Shown: positions 1 through 10,836, counted from the first letter of the stretch. The stretch: 64,000 nucleotides of DNA from Acridotheres tristis (GCA_037013685.1 CM072884.1:111640048-111704047); one strand, 5' to 3'. Notes: generated from the letters alone by a model not told the origin. Numbers and translations are program-made.

Positions 1-864
1 CAGTTGTGTTTAGTGATGAAACTTGAAGATGGTCTTGTGTTTTCTTTGAGGAGCAAACTTTGTTACAAGGTAGTAAGTCCACTTTTTTAATATTTTCCAT
101 AAACTTCATTGTTTAGCAGGTGCTTATTCTCACTATTATCTGGAGTACAACCTCCAATTTGGAAATAACTAAACTGAAACATCAGTTTTCATTAATTTTC
201 AGTTTGAACAGCTAAAATTTGACTGGTAGGTTTGTATTCCTAATCTAGGCTTAGATTTACAAAGCTGGTTTTCTTTCAGGTGCTGTATTCTGTCACTGCA
301 CACACAGGTTCATGGTGATCCCTGAAAGATGGAGAAGGTTCTGGCCTCTGGAGCTGTAGATCCCAGAGGGAATCACTGCCTTAGGAACCCTAACACTTCC
401 ATTTTCTAAGCAAAGCATGTGCTGATCTGTCGTTCCTAATTTGATACACATAGTGGGAAGAGAAATTATTAAACTGGAAAGGTATTTCACCCTTTAAGAG
501 TTTATTTATTTTTAATTTATTAAAAGAGCATCCCATTCTTACAGAACTGGGAGCTCTTTCACCTTCCTTTAAGTGAGCATTTTTGGTTTGGTGTAGCTGT
601 ACTCAGGGAAGTAGTAGACCTTTAAAAGTAGGATCTTTATTTAATGTGAATTTTGGGGGTTGTTTTGGTTTGTTTTAAAGCAGGACCTGAATCTGATGGT
701 GATCAGGCAACATGAACAGAAGGCAACATTAAAGTGCAGGACAGAATCGTAAAGGAATCAGATTCTTTCGTGTTAAAGGCTTTGATGATGTACATGTGTT
801 AGTGGACCAAAGTAAAGCTGTACATACACCTGGAATGTCACTGTGCTCTTATTTGGTTCAACCA
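1..864. other. Non-coding upstream stretch, possibly BRWD1 3' UTR
   Basis: This is AT-rich single-copy sequence with no ORF of note. In mammals BRWD1 ends just upstream of PSMG1 in the same orientation, so this could be its 3' UTR or last intron. An ATTAAA motif at 728-733 is a weak candidate poly(A) signal. No BRWD1 coding exon was recognised. Confidence 0.3.
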
Positions 865-1500
865 GGCCCAGGGCCAGTCCTGCCCGTGGGTCACACCAAC
901 CCCGTGGAGCTCCAGGCTGGGCAGAGGGGCTGGAAAAGCTGGAAAAGCCCTGGGGGTGCTGGTGCCAGGGGCTGGACACGAGCCCAGGGGTGCCCAGGTG
1001 GGCAAGGGGCCACTGGCAGCTGGGCTGGATGAGGAATTGTGTGTCCAGCAGGAGCAGGGCAGGGATTGTCCCTCTGTGCTGGCACCGAGAGACCCTCGAG
1101 GGCTGTGTCCAGTTGTGGCTCCTGCAGGAGAGCCCTGGAGGGGCTGGAGGTGTCCAGGGCCGGGAACGGAGCTGGGAAGGGGCTGGAGCCCCAGGAGGGG
1201 CTGAGGGAGCTGGAAAGGGGCTGAGGCTGGAGAAAAGGAGGCTCAGGGGGGACCTTGTGGCTCTGCACAAGTCCCTGGCAGGAGGGGCAGGAGGGGCAGG
1301 GAGGGGGGGTCGGGCTCTGCTCCAGGGAACAGAGACAGGACAAAACGGCACCGAGTTCAGGCAGGGGAGGTTTAAATGGGATATCTGAATGATTTTCTTC
1401 ACTAAAACGACGGCTAATCCTTGGCAGAACTTGCCCAGGGAGGTTTGGGAGTCACCACCTCTGTGAGCGCTCCAGGGCCGACCGTGATGCGGCCCTTGGG
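865..1500 (+). repeat. CR1 LINE fragment, sense, upstream of PSMG1
   Basis: This reads as CR1 3' region in the sense direction. It contains the GGCTGGAGAAAAGGAGGCTC block, a GGACCTTGTGGCTCTGCAC block and a later GCCCAGGGAGGTTTGGGAG block. It lacks the usual 3' ATTCTRTG tail and instead merges into the CpG island at about 1500. Dense CpG in its last 80 bp suggests it has been kept unmethylated as part of the promoter. Confidence 0.8.
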
Positions 1501-1810
1501 GAAGAAGCGCGGGCTGCTGAGGGCGGTGGCGCCGAGACACGGGAATGTCCCCGGGACACGGAGATGTCGCCGGCACACGGCGATACCGTCACTCGGCCAT
1601 GTCGCCGTGTGTCCCCCGCCGTCCCCGCAGCCTCCCGGGCCCGCTGCGGCGCTGGCGGGCGGGGCCGCGCAGGCGCGGGCGGCGGCCATGGCGACTTTCT
1701 TCGGTGAGGTGGTGGTGGCCCCGTCCCGGGCCGGCCTGGACGAGGAGGAGGAGGCGCGGGAGGAGACGCCTGAGGATCGGGAGATCCGCAAGGAGATCGA
1801 GAAGAAAAGG
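1480..1810 (+). promoter_or_regulatory. CpG-island promoter of PSMG1
   Basis: This is the only long CpG-rich block in the window and it covers exon 1. No TATA box is seen close to the start codon, as is usual for a housekeeping promoter. Between 1536 and 1592 there are about three degenerate copies of a 19-bp unit (GACACGGAGATGTCGCCGG type). The upstream edge is continuous with CR1-derived sequence. The transcription start cannot be fixed from sequence alone. Confidence 0.75.
1688..1809 (+). CDS. PSMG1: PSMG1 coding exon 1
   Basis: This exon encodes residues 1-40 plus two bases of codon 41. It starts MATFFGEVV and continues into an acidic run (DEEEEAREE) and the sequence TPEDREIRKEIEKK. The donor is AAAAG|GTACCA. 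The open frame continues past the donor into CR1 sequence, so a longer single-exon reading is an artefact. Confidence 0.95.
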
Positions 1811-4800
1811 TACCAGGCTGGAGCTCAGGGAAAGGTTCTTCCCTCCCCCAGAGGGTGCTGGGCACTGCCCAGGCTCCCCAGGGAATGGGCACGGCCCGGA
1901 GGCTGCAGAGCTCCGGGAGCTGCCGGGGATGCCCAGGCTGGGATTGTTGAAGGGCTGGGCAGGGCCAGGAGTTGCTCTGGATGGTCGCTGTGGGTCTCTC
2001 CCAGCTCGGTGTCTGTGGTTCCTTTCCCAGGGAGATCGATGTGCTGTGGACCTGGCGGTCGGGCGGCTGTGCCGAGGAGCCCTTGGTGTGCTCCAGGTTC
2101 ATCGTGGCCATTGGAAGGAACGCTGCGGGTGCGTGCGGAACCGGCTGCTGCTGCTGCTGCTGCTGCTGGGCTTTTGGGGGTTAATTTGAGGAGGCAGAAG
2201 GTGGGAGGGAGGTGTCAGTGTGTCAGGACTTTCCCTGCTCCCAGCCCCAATGTCCAGCCTGGCCTTGGGCACTGCCAGGGATCCAGGGGCAGCCACAGCT
2301 GCTCTGGGCACCCTGTGCCAGCCCTGCCCACCCTCCCAGGGAACAATTCCTGCCCAATATCCCACCCAGCCCTGCCCTCCTTCAGTTTAAGTCCATTCCC
2401 CATTGTCCTGCCATCCCATTACCTTGTGAAAATCCCTCTCCAGCTTTCTTTAAGCCCCTCTGTTCACTGAATGTGTGTGGTTACTGCGCCAGAAAGAGAG
2501 AGAAAGGACAGCAAGACACACGGACTTCTTTAGGGGAAAAAGGCCAAATTTATTGTACAGACAGCCCGGATTTAAAGTGTGTTAGTGCAGCCAGGACAGG
2601 ACAGGAGCTCATTGGACAATTGGGAAAAACATCCCTGGGACAGCACCTCAGGATGTGTCCCACAGGAAAGACACCAGGTGTTAATGTTTATTATGAATTC
2701 CACTCTGTTTTTCATCATGTTCTTACCTTGGGAGACTCCTCCCTAACTGAAGCTGCAGTCAGCTTGTCAGCCTGGGAATGGAGCTGAGAGTCAGGAGAAA
2801 TCCAGGCCTGGAAAGCAATTTCCAATCTGTAATTCCCTAGCTCTCTAAATGTGTGTGTCCACAAATGTGCATCTCCTCCAGGAGCAGAGGTTAAACCTGG
2901 AGTTGTCCAGAGAAAGCTGAAGTTCTTCTGTACATGTAAAATACAGTTATTGCTACAGCTCTTTACTGCTCCTGAAAATGGCTGTATTTTCACTTGAACA
3001 GGAAAACCAAAATATATTTTAGTTTGAACAGTCCTCCTTTACCTGGCGTTTGTTTGGTAAACTCTCTGGGATTGTTTATTAATTGGCAAAAGTTTTGTTC
3101 TAATAGTACTGAGAAGTCTTGCTTGCATTTAAGTGACATTTAGATTTTATCAAAGTTAACTTTACTAATTTGTTTGGGTTTTGATCAGGTTTTTCTGTGA
3201 AAAACGGTAATAGATATTTTGGATCTGTCTTCTGTAGCTTTTGACAGGAATCTGATTTATGAACATTTTTGCCACACTCTTGCCTCTGTTTTCTAGAATC
3301 AGTGTAATAGTTCTGCCTTGCTGCTTCAGTGGTTTTTGTTTATAATCTGCTCTATGTACTATGTCAGAAAGTATTAGAGACTTAATATTTCGCATCCTTA
3401 GTTAATCCTAAAGAAACTGAAGTTGTTTATAATGCTGTAATTCCTAAGAACAAGTGATTTTTATGTTAGGAATCTGTATAGGTTGAACAGCTCTTATTCT
3501 TTTTAAATTTGGGTACAGTGTGGCTACTCACATTGCTGCTGTTTCTTAGATTTGGTCAATAAATCTAAGTTGATAAAAATGAGTTATTCTTCCTTCAGAT
3601 GGCAAAGGAATAATCTAATTTAGTCCAGCTATTTATTTGTAAAACAGAGGTTTTAGTCTTTATAAATTAACGGTATTTTTATGGGTTTTGCAGCTTTCCT
3701 GTCATCTTTTATCCTGGATTCAGTGTGCTGGGAAGTGGTTGGAGTTGTGAAGCTGTGGAATGAGTGGTGCAGAACATCCAGCACCACAAATGTCCTCCCC
3801 ACAGACTCCTTCTGTTTGTTCTACAGATTGATATCAGATCCCACAGTGAGTGACTTGAGCATTAATTCCTCTGTGTTTTGGCTTTCTGAAAAGCAGAGCC
3901 TTCATCCACCCCCCAGACAAGGCACTGCAGGGCCATGGATTAATCTCATAAATTATCTGAATAGTTAATTGTCACTAAAACTATGTGAAGTTCAGTGTGG
4001 AGCTCAGCACAAAGATGTCACAGCCTTGTGGCTTCAGTGCATTTGTGAGCAAAAAATCCTCATTGAAACAGTTAAAGAAACCCAGAATAACTGAACAAGT
4101 TCTTGTCTGCAGCCACATCATCCTTACAGGTGATTATGAGCTGCTGTTGTGCTTTTAAACCACTTGCTTACACAAGTTTTAACTTTATTTTAGGTTTTAT
4201 TGTGCCAGTGTAGTTGCTACGTGGCTGAGGATCAACAGTTCCAGTGGCTCGAGAAGGTAAAACTGGCGAGAAAATAAATGGAGTCATAAAATCCAAAGGG
4301 TGGGGATTCTCTTCTCTGATGAGAACATGACAGTGTTAAATAAGTTTCCTCTGTGGTTTTCTTTTATTAAATATTCAAAAATAGATAAATTTACTCTCTG
4401 CAAAATCTGTGAAATCTCTTTCTAGAAGCTGCCAGCTGTATCTGCTGTAACCTCCCAGCTGAGAGCAATTTCAGTTTTGTTGGCCCTTAACCACTTCCCA
4501 AACCTTTTTCCTGCTTGGTTTTCATTTCCCATGGCTTATTTCAGCTGCATTTCACCTCTGGGAGATTTTTTCTTTAAAAAAATAAAAAAAACAAACCAGC
4601 AGCAATTTGTACAGCTGCTAAAGGATCACCAGACAAACCAGTTGTGGAGCTCCTGGTGGATGGTGTCAGCTGCTGGGTGTGTTCTGTGCCTTTGCCAAGG
4701 GAGAGCTGGAGGGGAAGGTCCCTCCCAAGCAGCATTTGTCCCATTTGTTCCCAGATTTAACATTCCCAGGGCCTCACCCCAGCATCAGCCAGGTACAGGA

Positions 4801-7800
4801 GCTCTGCTGGTTCAGTGGAGTCCCTCCAACTGTCATCATTTTGATTTTAATAAGGTAAAGCCAGGGGTGATTGTTCCTCCTCTTGATTTTCCTGATGGAT
4901 TTGGGTCACTGCTTTGCCTGGAGGAAGTGTGGCTTATTTTGTCTTGCTGTCTGTCTGCTCCCTCCCTGCCTGCCTTTAAACCTCTGCTGAGCTGATGGAC
5001 GAGCAGGGATTCTAAAGCTGTGCTTAGAGATAAGTACAGCTTTGCTGGGGGATCATGGCTCATTTGGAAGTTTAAAAACCCTGAGACTTCAAACATTTGT
5101 TTTTGCTGTATTCCACACATTCCTACACTTCACTTAAAGTGGGGTTGCAGAACAAAGATGGCTGGGGGGTTGTTGTGTTCCTCAGTTGTTTGTGGATATT
5201 CGTGATTTCCAGTGTGGGTGTTCCTGAGCAGTAGGAGTGTGGTTGTACCAAGTCAATATTCCTGAGTATTTTTAGGCTTTGTGGTTGTTGGTATTTTTAA
5301 ATGTGCAGCAGAAACAACATGCTGGCAATCTTTTTGCTTTTAATGTGAATTGCAGACCTGTTCTCTGTGTAAATCCTGATTTACTGACCATCTCCTGACT
5401 CCACAAGTCAGATCTTTACACCTGGGTGGGTTTTCTCTGTAAGGGATCACTGACGAAAAACAACACAGAGGTTGGAATTTTGCAGCCATGAATTTCAGCC
5501 AGTGTTCCCAACAAAGCAAGTGGGAAATATGTGAACTCCTGAATATTTCTGTCAGATTGCTGTCCCAGTGGTGACACAGTGCTGGGAGGGCACAGGCAGC
5601 TTCCCTCCTGGAACTGGTACACAGACAGAAACAGGCAAGTTTCTGTCACAGTTTCCAAATTCTCTCTTTTCTCCTATTTTTGTGATGTCCAGAAGATTTT
5701 GTACTTCAAAACTCTGTTCTTCGAACTTGAGAAAGACAGCCCTAAATTTTCTTTCTCAATTCAACTTGAATAAAATAAAATCTGTGCATTTAAAATAAAG
5801 ACTCCTAAAATATCATAGGACATCCGGGGAGCACAATTTTCATTTAAAATGTTACGCAGCTCAGTGAACTGCTTGTTTTTATTTGGAATCCCTTTTTCTT
5901 TCTACAATCACCGTTAATTAAAGCAGTAAATCTTAATATGTTGAATAGAAAGTACTGAAAACCTAAAACATCTCCAGAATATCACTAGACTTGGTAAATA
6001 TGTCAGCAGTTATTTTGAGGGGTTTTTTTATCTCCATCTCAGGAGCAATGCCTGGGAAATTTCTACCTGAAGACTTCTGATTCAAACCGGTTTTAGTCCC
6101 ACAAACCTGAGTCCAAGTGCCCTTTGCACTGAAATTGAAATGAATCTTTGAGGTGTCTCTGCTTTTATTGTGAGAAGAGAAATTTTGCTGATGTGATTTT
6201 TTGATTTCAGGTTTTTGGCTCCATGCAGAAGAAAGGCTTGCAAGTAACCATCCTTTCTACATGTCCTGTAGCTGATTATAAAACTCAGGAATCCACTCTG
6301 ACACTTGTGTCTCCATTCCTGAGAGCCTTGAAGACCAAAGAATTCCAGGAGCAGGTCTGCTGCCCGCTGCTGGAGCAGCCCAACATTGTGAGGGACCTTC
6401 CTGCTGCTGGTACTTCACAATTCCAGTTATTTACAGAGCTGCTGGTGGAAACACAAAATTCCCCTTGAGGAGCATCCCACTGCAATTAGAATTTTTGCTT
6501 AATTGTGGGAACTGGCTGACAAGTCAGCTTTTTAAAAGTTAATTACTGACAGATTCCCATCTTACACATTGGCCTGGAAAATAGGGACAATTTTCCAAAC
6601 CAGCCACAAATCATTTTTCTTGTTATGTGAGGGACAGAAGTACTGGAAAATTCTTCAGTATAGCCTTACAAATCATGTTGTACAGTGGGGTTTTTGGGGA
6701 ATTTTACTTAGTAATTAAGTAAGTTTTATTAAGAAATTTTTTCATCTGAGCATCCAAAGTAAAAGCTTACAAACTCCTTTCTTATATTACAGGCAAGGAA
6801 GCTTGGACAGGACTATTAATCAACCTCATAGAGAAGTTAGGTTCCGTTTTATTTATGTAATTTAATAAAAACCTTGAGCTTTTCATCTTACAGTCCCTAA
6901 TGGTAGCAGCATGAGGAAAAGCTTGTCTGGCAGGAGCTAAAAGTGGATGATTTTCTCTTGTTCACACTTCTTTTTATGTTTGGGTTTTTTATTTGGGTTT
7001 TTTTGCAGATGTTGCTATTATTTTTATTTACCAATAGTACAGTTTCCAGGTAAGGTATGTGCCAGGAAGAATCACCTGCATTTAACTCCTTTTTGGTGGT
7101 TTATTTCTTTGTTTAGCTGGGGGAATGAGGGGTGGCTGCTCCAGCAGTCAGGATCCTGAGTTGGTAATTAAACATCCATGGGTTTAGAATTCTGATTTTT
7201 ATACAGAGAGCTGAGATTGCTTTTCTGCTGAATGTAACACAGATTTTCTGTTGCCCTGTGTTCAGTGCTGAGTTACTGCCAGGTGTGGCAGATCCCTGCA
7301 GTGCTCTATCAGTGTTACACTGATGTCATCAAGCTGGACACGGTTACCATTGAAGCCTTCAAGCCTCTGCTTGCTTCTAAAGTCCTGAAGAGTTTAGCCA
7401 AGGTAAAATTCCATATTTCAAATTAATGGCAGCTGTGGGCTGGTTTTGTCTGTCTGCATCTCTTGCATTCTGCTGATTTTGTTCCCCTGTGAGGATTTCA
7501 TCTGAAAAGGCAGAAAAATACAGATTTTAGTGACAGTGCTTGTACCTGCTGTAACATCTGTGTGGCTTAGAAATAACGAATCTACAGCTTCCTTCAGAAC
7601 TTCATTTTGAATTTTCAGGCTCTTCTCATGGTATGGATATATCAGAGAGGGATTTCTTGTGCTTGTGTAAGCTGCAGTTTCCTTTGGAGTTGCCTCATTT
7701 AAAACTTTTAAACTTTTTGTTGTCTTTTTTTTTTTTTTTTATTTTTTATTTTTACATTTCATATTCATATACCAGATGGCTCTGTTCTAGCTCTGTATCT

Positions 7801-8556
7801 GCCTCTCTTCTGGCATACAGGAAAGCTTCTTAAAATATCCATTTTGACCTATAACTTCTTTTTGGAGCCAAAAGACCAAATTTCTGAAGAAATTTTTACA
7901 CTAAATCGGCAGCTGTGAAATCCAGCTTGGCCGTGAACACTTCCAGGGATGGGGCAGCCACAATTTCTCAGTGCCAGGGCCTCACCACCCTCCCAGTAAA
8001 TCCCACTGATCCCATCAATTCCCACTGCAGCTCCTAAAATGAATGTTTTACTCTTTCTGAAATGTTTTAAATTGAATTTTAGTTGGTTGAAAACACTTTG
8101 AACCCAGATTTAAATGCCAAAGAAGTCTGTGTGTACTGAGGTGTTTATTTCAGTTCTAAAATCACTTTTCAGTACAGCTCATTCTGTTCTGCTGAGTAAG
8201 TCTGAGTAAGACATAAATATTTAAACTCTGAAGGAGAACAATGACAAATACTGAGGCTCTTCCCCTCATGTCCAAGCAAGGAGGAATGCAAATTAATAAA
8301 TCCCATTTTATTGCTGAACTGCAGATTCCTGTGGCTTAACTTCATTCAGAAGTCCTGAGTTTTGCTCACAGTTAATATTTTAATAATGTTCAGAGTAATG
8401 AAAATGGGACCAGAGGCCAGTGGGGCTCTTGCTTTGTGCCCAGCTCTGTGGGTGATGCTGATCCTCTTTTCCTCTCCCCAGGATGCCTCTGAAAGCAGCA
8501 AGATCTTGAAGAAGTTCCTGACAACCAGTGAGACTCACAATAATATCTACATCTGA
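1688..8556 (+). CDS. PSMG1: PSMG1, proteasome assembly chaperone 1 (seven coding exons)
   Basis: The coding exons are 1688-1809, 2031-2128, 3694-3845, 4194-4256, 6211-6409, 7266-7402 and 8482-8556. They sum to 846 nt, or 281 residues plus a TGA stop. All introns are GT-AG and frame is kept at every junction. The protein is recognised from the start MATFFGEVV, a LWNEWCRT block (exon 3), CQCSCYVAEDQQFQWLEK (exon 4), and CCPLLEQPNIV with DLPAA (exon 5). In the known family, PSMG1 pairs with PSMG2 and binds 20S alpha subunits to guide alpha-ring assembly and block off-pathway dimers, in cytosol and nucleus. The last residues, I-Y-I, fit the hydrophobic-Tyr-X tail that docks into alpha-ring pockets. 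The length is close to the mammalian protein (about 288). The start ATG has a strong Kozak context (GCGGCCATGG). The N-terminal half of exon 2 is poorly conserved. Exon edges come from reading the splice sites and have not been checked against transcripts. Confidence 0.95.
1811..2018 (+). repeat. CR1 LINE fragment filling PSMG1 intron 1
   Basis: Nearly all of the 221-bp intron matches a sense CR1 3' end: CCCCAGAGGGTGCTGGGCAC, then CTCCCCAGGGAATGGGCACG, then GGGCCAGGAGTTGCTCTGGA and the terminal GTGGGTCTCTCCCAGCTC. The CR1 end lies about 12 bases before the acceptor of exon 2. The same subfamily occurs at 29115-29290 (sense) and 60795-61170 (antisense). Confidence 0.8.
2031..2128 (+). CDS. PSMG1: PSMG1 coding exon 2
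   Basis: The acceptor is CCTTTCCCAG|GG and the donor GCTGCGG|GTGCGT. The exon completes Arg41 and encodes up to codon 73. The second half (CSRFIVAIGRNAA) is family-like. The first half (EIDVLWTWRSGGCAEE) is divergent and about three residues shorter than in mammals. Confidence 0.9.
2145..2168 (+). repeat. (CTG)8 microsatellite in PSMG1 intron 2
   Basis: Eight perfect CTG units begin 16 bases after the exon 2 donor. The location is intronic, so the repeat is not translated. Confidence 0.95.
2232..2466 (-). repeat. CR1 LINE fragment, antisense (PSMG1 intron 2)
   Basis: It carries the antisense CR1 block with AATGTCCAGCCTGGCCTTGG, then GGGATCCAGGGGCAGCCACA and GCCCACCCTCCCAGGGAACA. Both ends are truncated. 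Confidence 0.85.
2472..2720 (-). repeat. Possible LTR fragment, antisense (PSMG1 intron 2)
   Basis: An antisense AATAAA (TTTATT near 2550) lies in a GGCCAAATTTATTGTACAG context typical of reversed avian LTR R regions, and TG/CA-like ends are visible near 2472 and 2717. No matching target duplication was found. The rest of intron 2 up to 3693 is AT-rich with nothing recognised. Confidence 0.3.
3694..3845 (+). CDS. PSMG1: PSMG1 coding exon 3
   Basis: The acceptor follows TTTTGCAG and the donor is CCCACA|GTGAGT. The exon encodes AFLSSFILDSVCWEVVG and the strongly family-specific KLWNEWCRTSSTTNV, ending at residue 124 in phase 0. Confidence 0.95.
4194..4256 (+). CDS. PSMG1: PSMG1 coding exon 4
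   Basis: This 63-bp exon has 21 whole codons, is phase 0 at both ends, and encodes VLLCQCSCYVAEDQQFQWLE plus Lys. The acceptor is TTATTTTAG and the donor GAGAAG|GTAAAA. Skipping it would keep the frame. Confidence 0.95.
4257..6210. other. PSMG1 intron 4, no recognised repeat
   Basis: This is about 1.95 kb of AT-leaning intronic sequence. No CR1 or LTR was recognised. Short open frames here lack family resemblance. Confidence 0.6.
6211..6409 (+). CDS. PSMG1: PSMG1 coding exon 5
   Basis: The acceptor is TTGATTTCAG|GTTTTTGG and the donor CCTGCTGCTG|GTACTT. It encodes the central block with VTILSTCPVADYKT, SPFLRALKT, CCPLLEQPNIV and DLPAA. It ends one base into codon 212. Confidence 0.95.
7266..7402 (+). 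CDS. PSMG1: PSMG1 coding exon 6
   Basis: The acceptor is TGTGTTCAG and the donor TTAGCCAAG|GTAAAA. It encodes LSYCQVWQIPAVLYQCYTDV followed by IKLDTVTIEAFKPLL, ending at residue 257. Confidence 0.95.
7921..8034 (-). repeat. Old CR1 LINE fragment, antisense (PSMG1 intron 6)
   Basis: It contains AACACTTCCAGGGATGGGGC, CAGTGCCAGGGCCTCACCAC and CCTCCCAGTAAAT, which are diverged antisense CR1 blocks. Both ends are missing. Confidence 0.7.
8482..8556 (+). CDS. PSMG1: PSMG1 terminal coding exon 7
   Basis: The acceptor is CTCTCCCCAG|GATGCC. It encodes 24 residues ending SETHNNIYI, then TGA. The C-terminal I-Y-I fits the hydrophobic-Tyr-X motif known from alpha-ring-binding chaperones. Confidence 0.95.
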   Translation, partial: DASESSKILKKFLTTSETHNNIYI

Positions 8557-8639
8557 CAAGGACAGTAATGCTGCACTTCTGTAAACTCCAGTTTCTTCTC
8601 TAGAGGACTTTTGGAATTATTTTTTTCCCTTAAAAGTAG

Positions 8640-8645
8640 AATAAA
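8640..8645 (+). terminator. Poly(A) signal AATAAA, probable for PSMG1
   Basis: This is the first canonical AATAAA after the stop codon, 84 bases downstream. It would give a short 3' UTR, as in mammals. Another pair of overlapping AATAAA motifs lies at 9750-9759 and could serve a longer form. Confidence 0.6.
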
Positions 8646-10836
8646 TTCCAGTAGATTCTTACTTTTCCACTCATTTTTTGTTGCTTTTAACTTCATCACT
8701 GCAAACACCCTTCTGCATGGCTTGGAAGACTTTTTCTGGAGTGATTTTAGGAAAGATACCTTGGATATGAAAAGCAGTTCCTTTTTCTCCTCCTGAAGGG
8801 GTTGTCTTACCTTAAAGTATTCCTTTTATAAGTAAAAGTGGAAATGCAGATCAGGAATTCTGTCTGTATCTAATGAGAACTCTCCTTTTTTACTTTATTT
8901 TGAGACTTGAAATTTTTTCTAATATCTGATGCTTCTCAGAGATTTCTCTGTGATAGAGAAAATGAACTCTGTCCTTTTCCATCCACAGAGAATTTTGCTT
9001 GTGCTTATTTCTAGTTCCACTTGCCCTTTTTTATGTATGTATTGATAGAAAATGCAGTAATTCGAGTATGGTAAATGCCTTTAAAACTTGCTAGTGAAAA
9101 ATAACAAATAACCTCTCCTGGTTAAAGGGGCTGGCAGGATCACAGGCTGCTTCAGCTAGATTTGCCAGGGCAAACTGATTTAATGCACTTTAAAACTCCA
9201 ACATTTGGGCAATGGTAGGAATAATAAAAGATCTCTTAGGCAGAGCATGTGATTTATAGGAGAAAGTAAAAGGTTTTAAAACATATCCAAAAATTGTCTG
9301 GAAGTTGGTAACAATTTTAGCAGTTTATTTAAAGTATTAACTAGGATTGAGGTGCAGTTCTGAGTTGTATTCTGTTTAATTTAACATTTTGTTTAAGAAA
9401 ATGCTGTTGAAGTATTAATTTGCTCCTAGGTGATTCTGTTCTCTGCTGGGTGTAGTTTTGACTTGCACTGGATGCTCAGTGGATATTTTTGAACAATGTT
9501 TTCCTTCACAGAACTGTCACTGATTTAAATTTCACTTCAGGTAATTACAGATGAGCAGATCTTGCTAAAGTGGTACTGGATTTTGGAACTGGATTTTGGA
9601 ACAAATTCTGAAGCTTTGTTGAGGTTTTTTTCCCCATTTCTGCCCATCCTTTTAATTCAAAAACTGGTTTTATGTGTGATCTGAGCTGAGAATTCTGTTG
9701 TTTTGAAAGTTGGCTGCACCATTTTCTTATTTTTACATGTTTGGTTCATAATAAATAAAGCAGATAAAGAAATATCTTTAATAGTAAATTATGCAGAGGA
9801 ATTGTAAATGTATTTCTAGTATTGCTGTGATCACCCAGGCAGTTTGCAATGTTTCAAAACAGTTACTGCATTATATTTAATTCAGTTTTTACTACCTGGC
9901 TTTATGCTGAGGTGTGAGAATGCTCCTAAACACCTTGAATGAAAGTGGCAAACAAAACTCTGGCAGCTTGGGAGGTGAAATCAGACTGAAATCTGGTGTT
10001 TTGGTAGAATTCTTCAAGGGTTCACTGTTCTTGCTTGAAAGCTCTCCATAGCAGGAAATGTTTAGGTACTGGGGGAGTACTGTAGGGCAGTGAAAGAAGA
10101 GATATTACTTTAAAATTCTGCTTTTCCCCATCATTTGATGTAGGAAGCAGCTCATATTCACCCCTTAAATATTCTGGAAGCCTCAGAACTAATGATGAAC
10201 TGTGTCTCTCATAAGATGTGAGTGTTGACTGAAGATTTTTTCCCATATTTGAATGTTACTGCCTCTTTTATTTTCCCTTCTGTGCTCTCCAGTATCTACC
10301 AAGAGCCTGCAGTGAGGCTTTCTTGTTTCCTAACAGCTGCTGGGTTTAATCCTTGTAGGAGTTCACAAACTTCAGACTTGTCAAATGTGGCAGATGGCTT
10401 CAAAGCTTTGGGGGAAGAAGTTTGAAATGAGATTGTGTAAGACTTGATTTCTTGAGGTATTTGCTAAATGCAAATTATGAAACCAGAGTAAACTGTGAGA
10501 CTGGAAGAAGTGGGGAGGTTTTTTCCCTCCCTTTTTAAAGTCATTTCTACCACTTTTTACCTTCTTTTAGATAACACTGATCTGTTCTGCTACACTCATC
10601 TGATCTGCTGAATGTCTTCCAAACCAAGGGCTCTTCTCAAGTCCACTCTGCTTTCTCATGCTGCAGATTTTATTTGGTAGGCAGAGGTGTTTTCCCATTC
10701 CTGAGGGGTTTGACTCCAGGACTGAAGTCCTGGATTTGAGGTGCATTTTTTGGAGGCTCCTTTGCTTTTGCCTTGGAACCTGTTGGAGTCTGTGCAGTGC
10801 AGGCCACAGGTGTGAGAGCAGGGCTGTACAAAGGTA
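8646..10836. other. AT-rich intergenic stretch after PSMG1
   Basis: No gene, RNA or repeat was recognised apart from the poly(A) motifs at 9750-9759. It may hold a long alternative PSMG1 3' UTR. Confidence 0.5.
9750..9759 (+). terminator. Overlapping AATAAA motifs, possible distal poly(A) site
   Basis: Two overlapping AATAAA hexamers lie about 1.2 kb past the PSMG1 stop codon, in AT-rich sequence. Use as a distal polyadenylation site is an inference. Confidence 0.25.

Noticed and set aside
1..864. BRWD1 terminal exon
   Set aside because: Expected from mammalian gene order, but no recognisable BRWD1 protein sequence is present, so it is kept only as a possible 3' UTR.
1421..2470. Single open frame of 349 codons covering PSMG1 exon 1
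   Set aside because: Only 1688-1809 is coding. The rest is upstream CR1/CpG-island sequence and intron 1 CR1; exon 2 lies partly inside but is joined by splicing.
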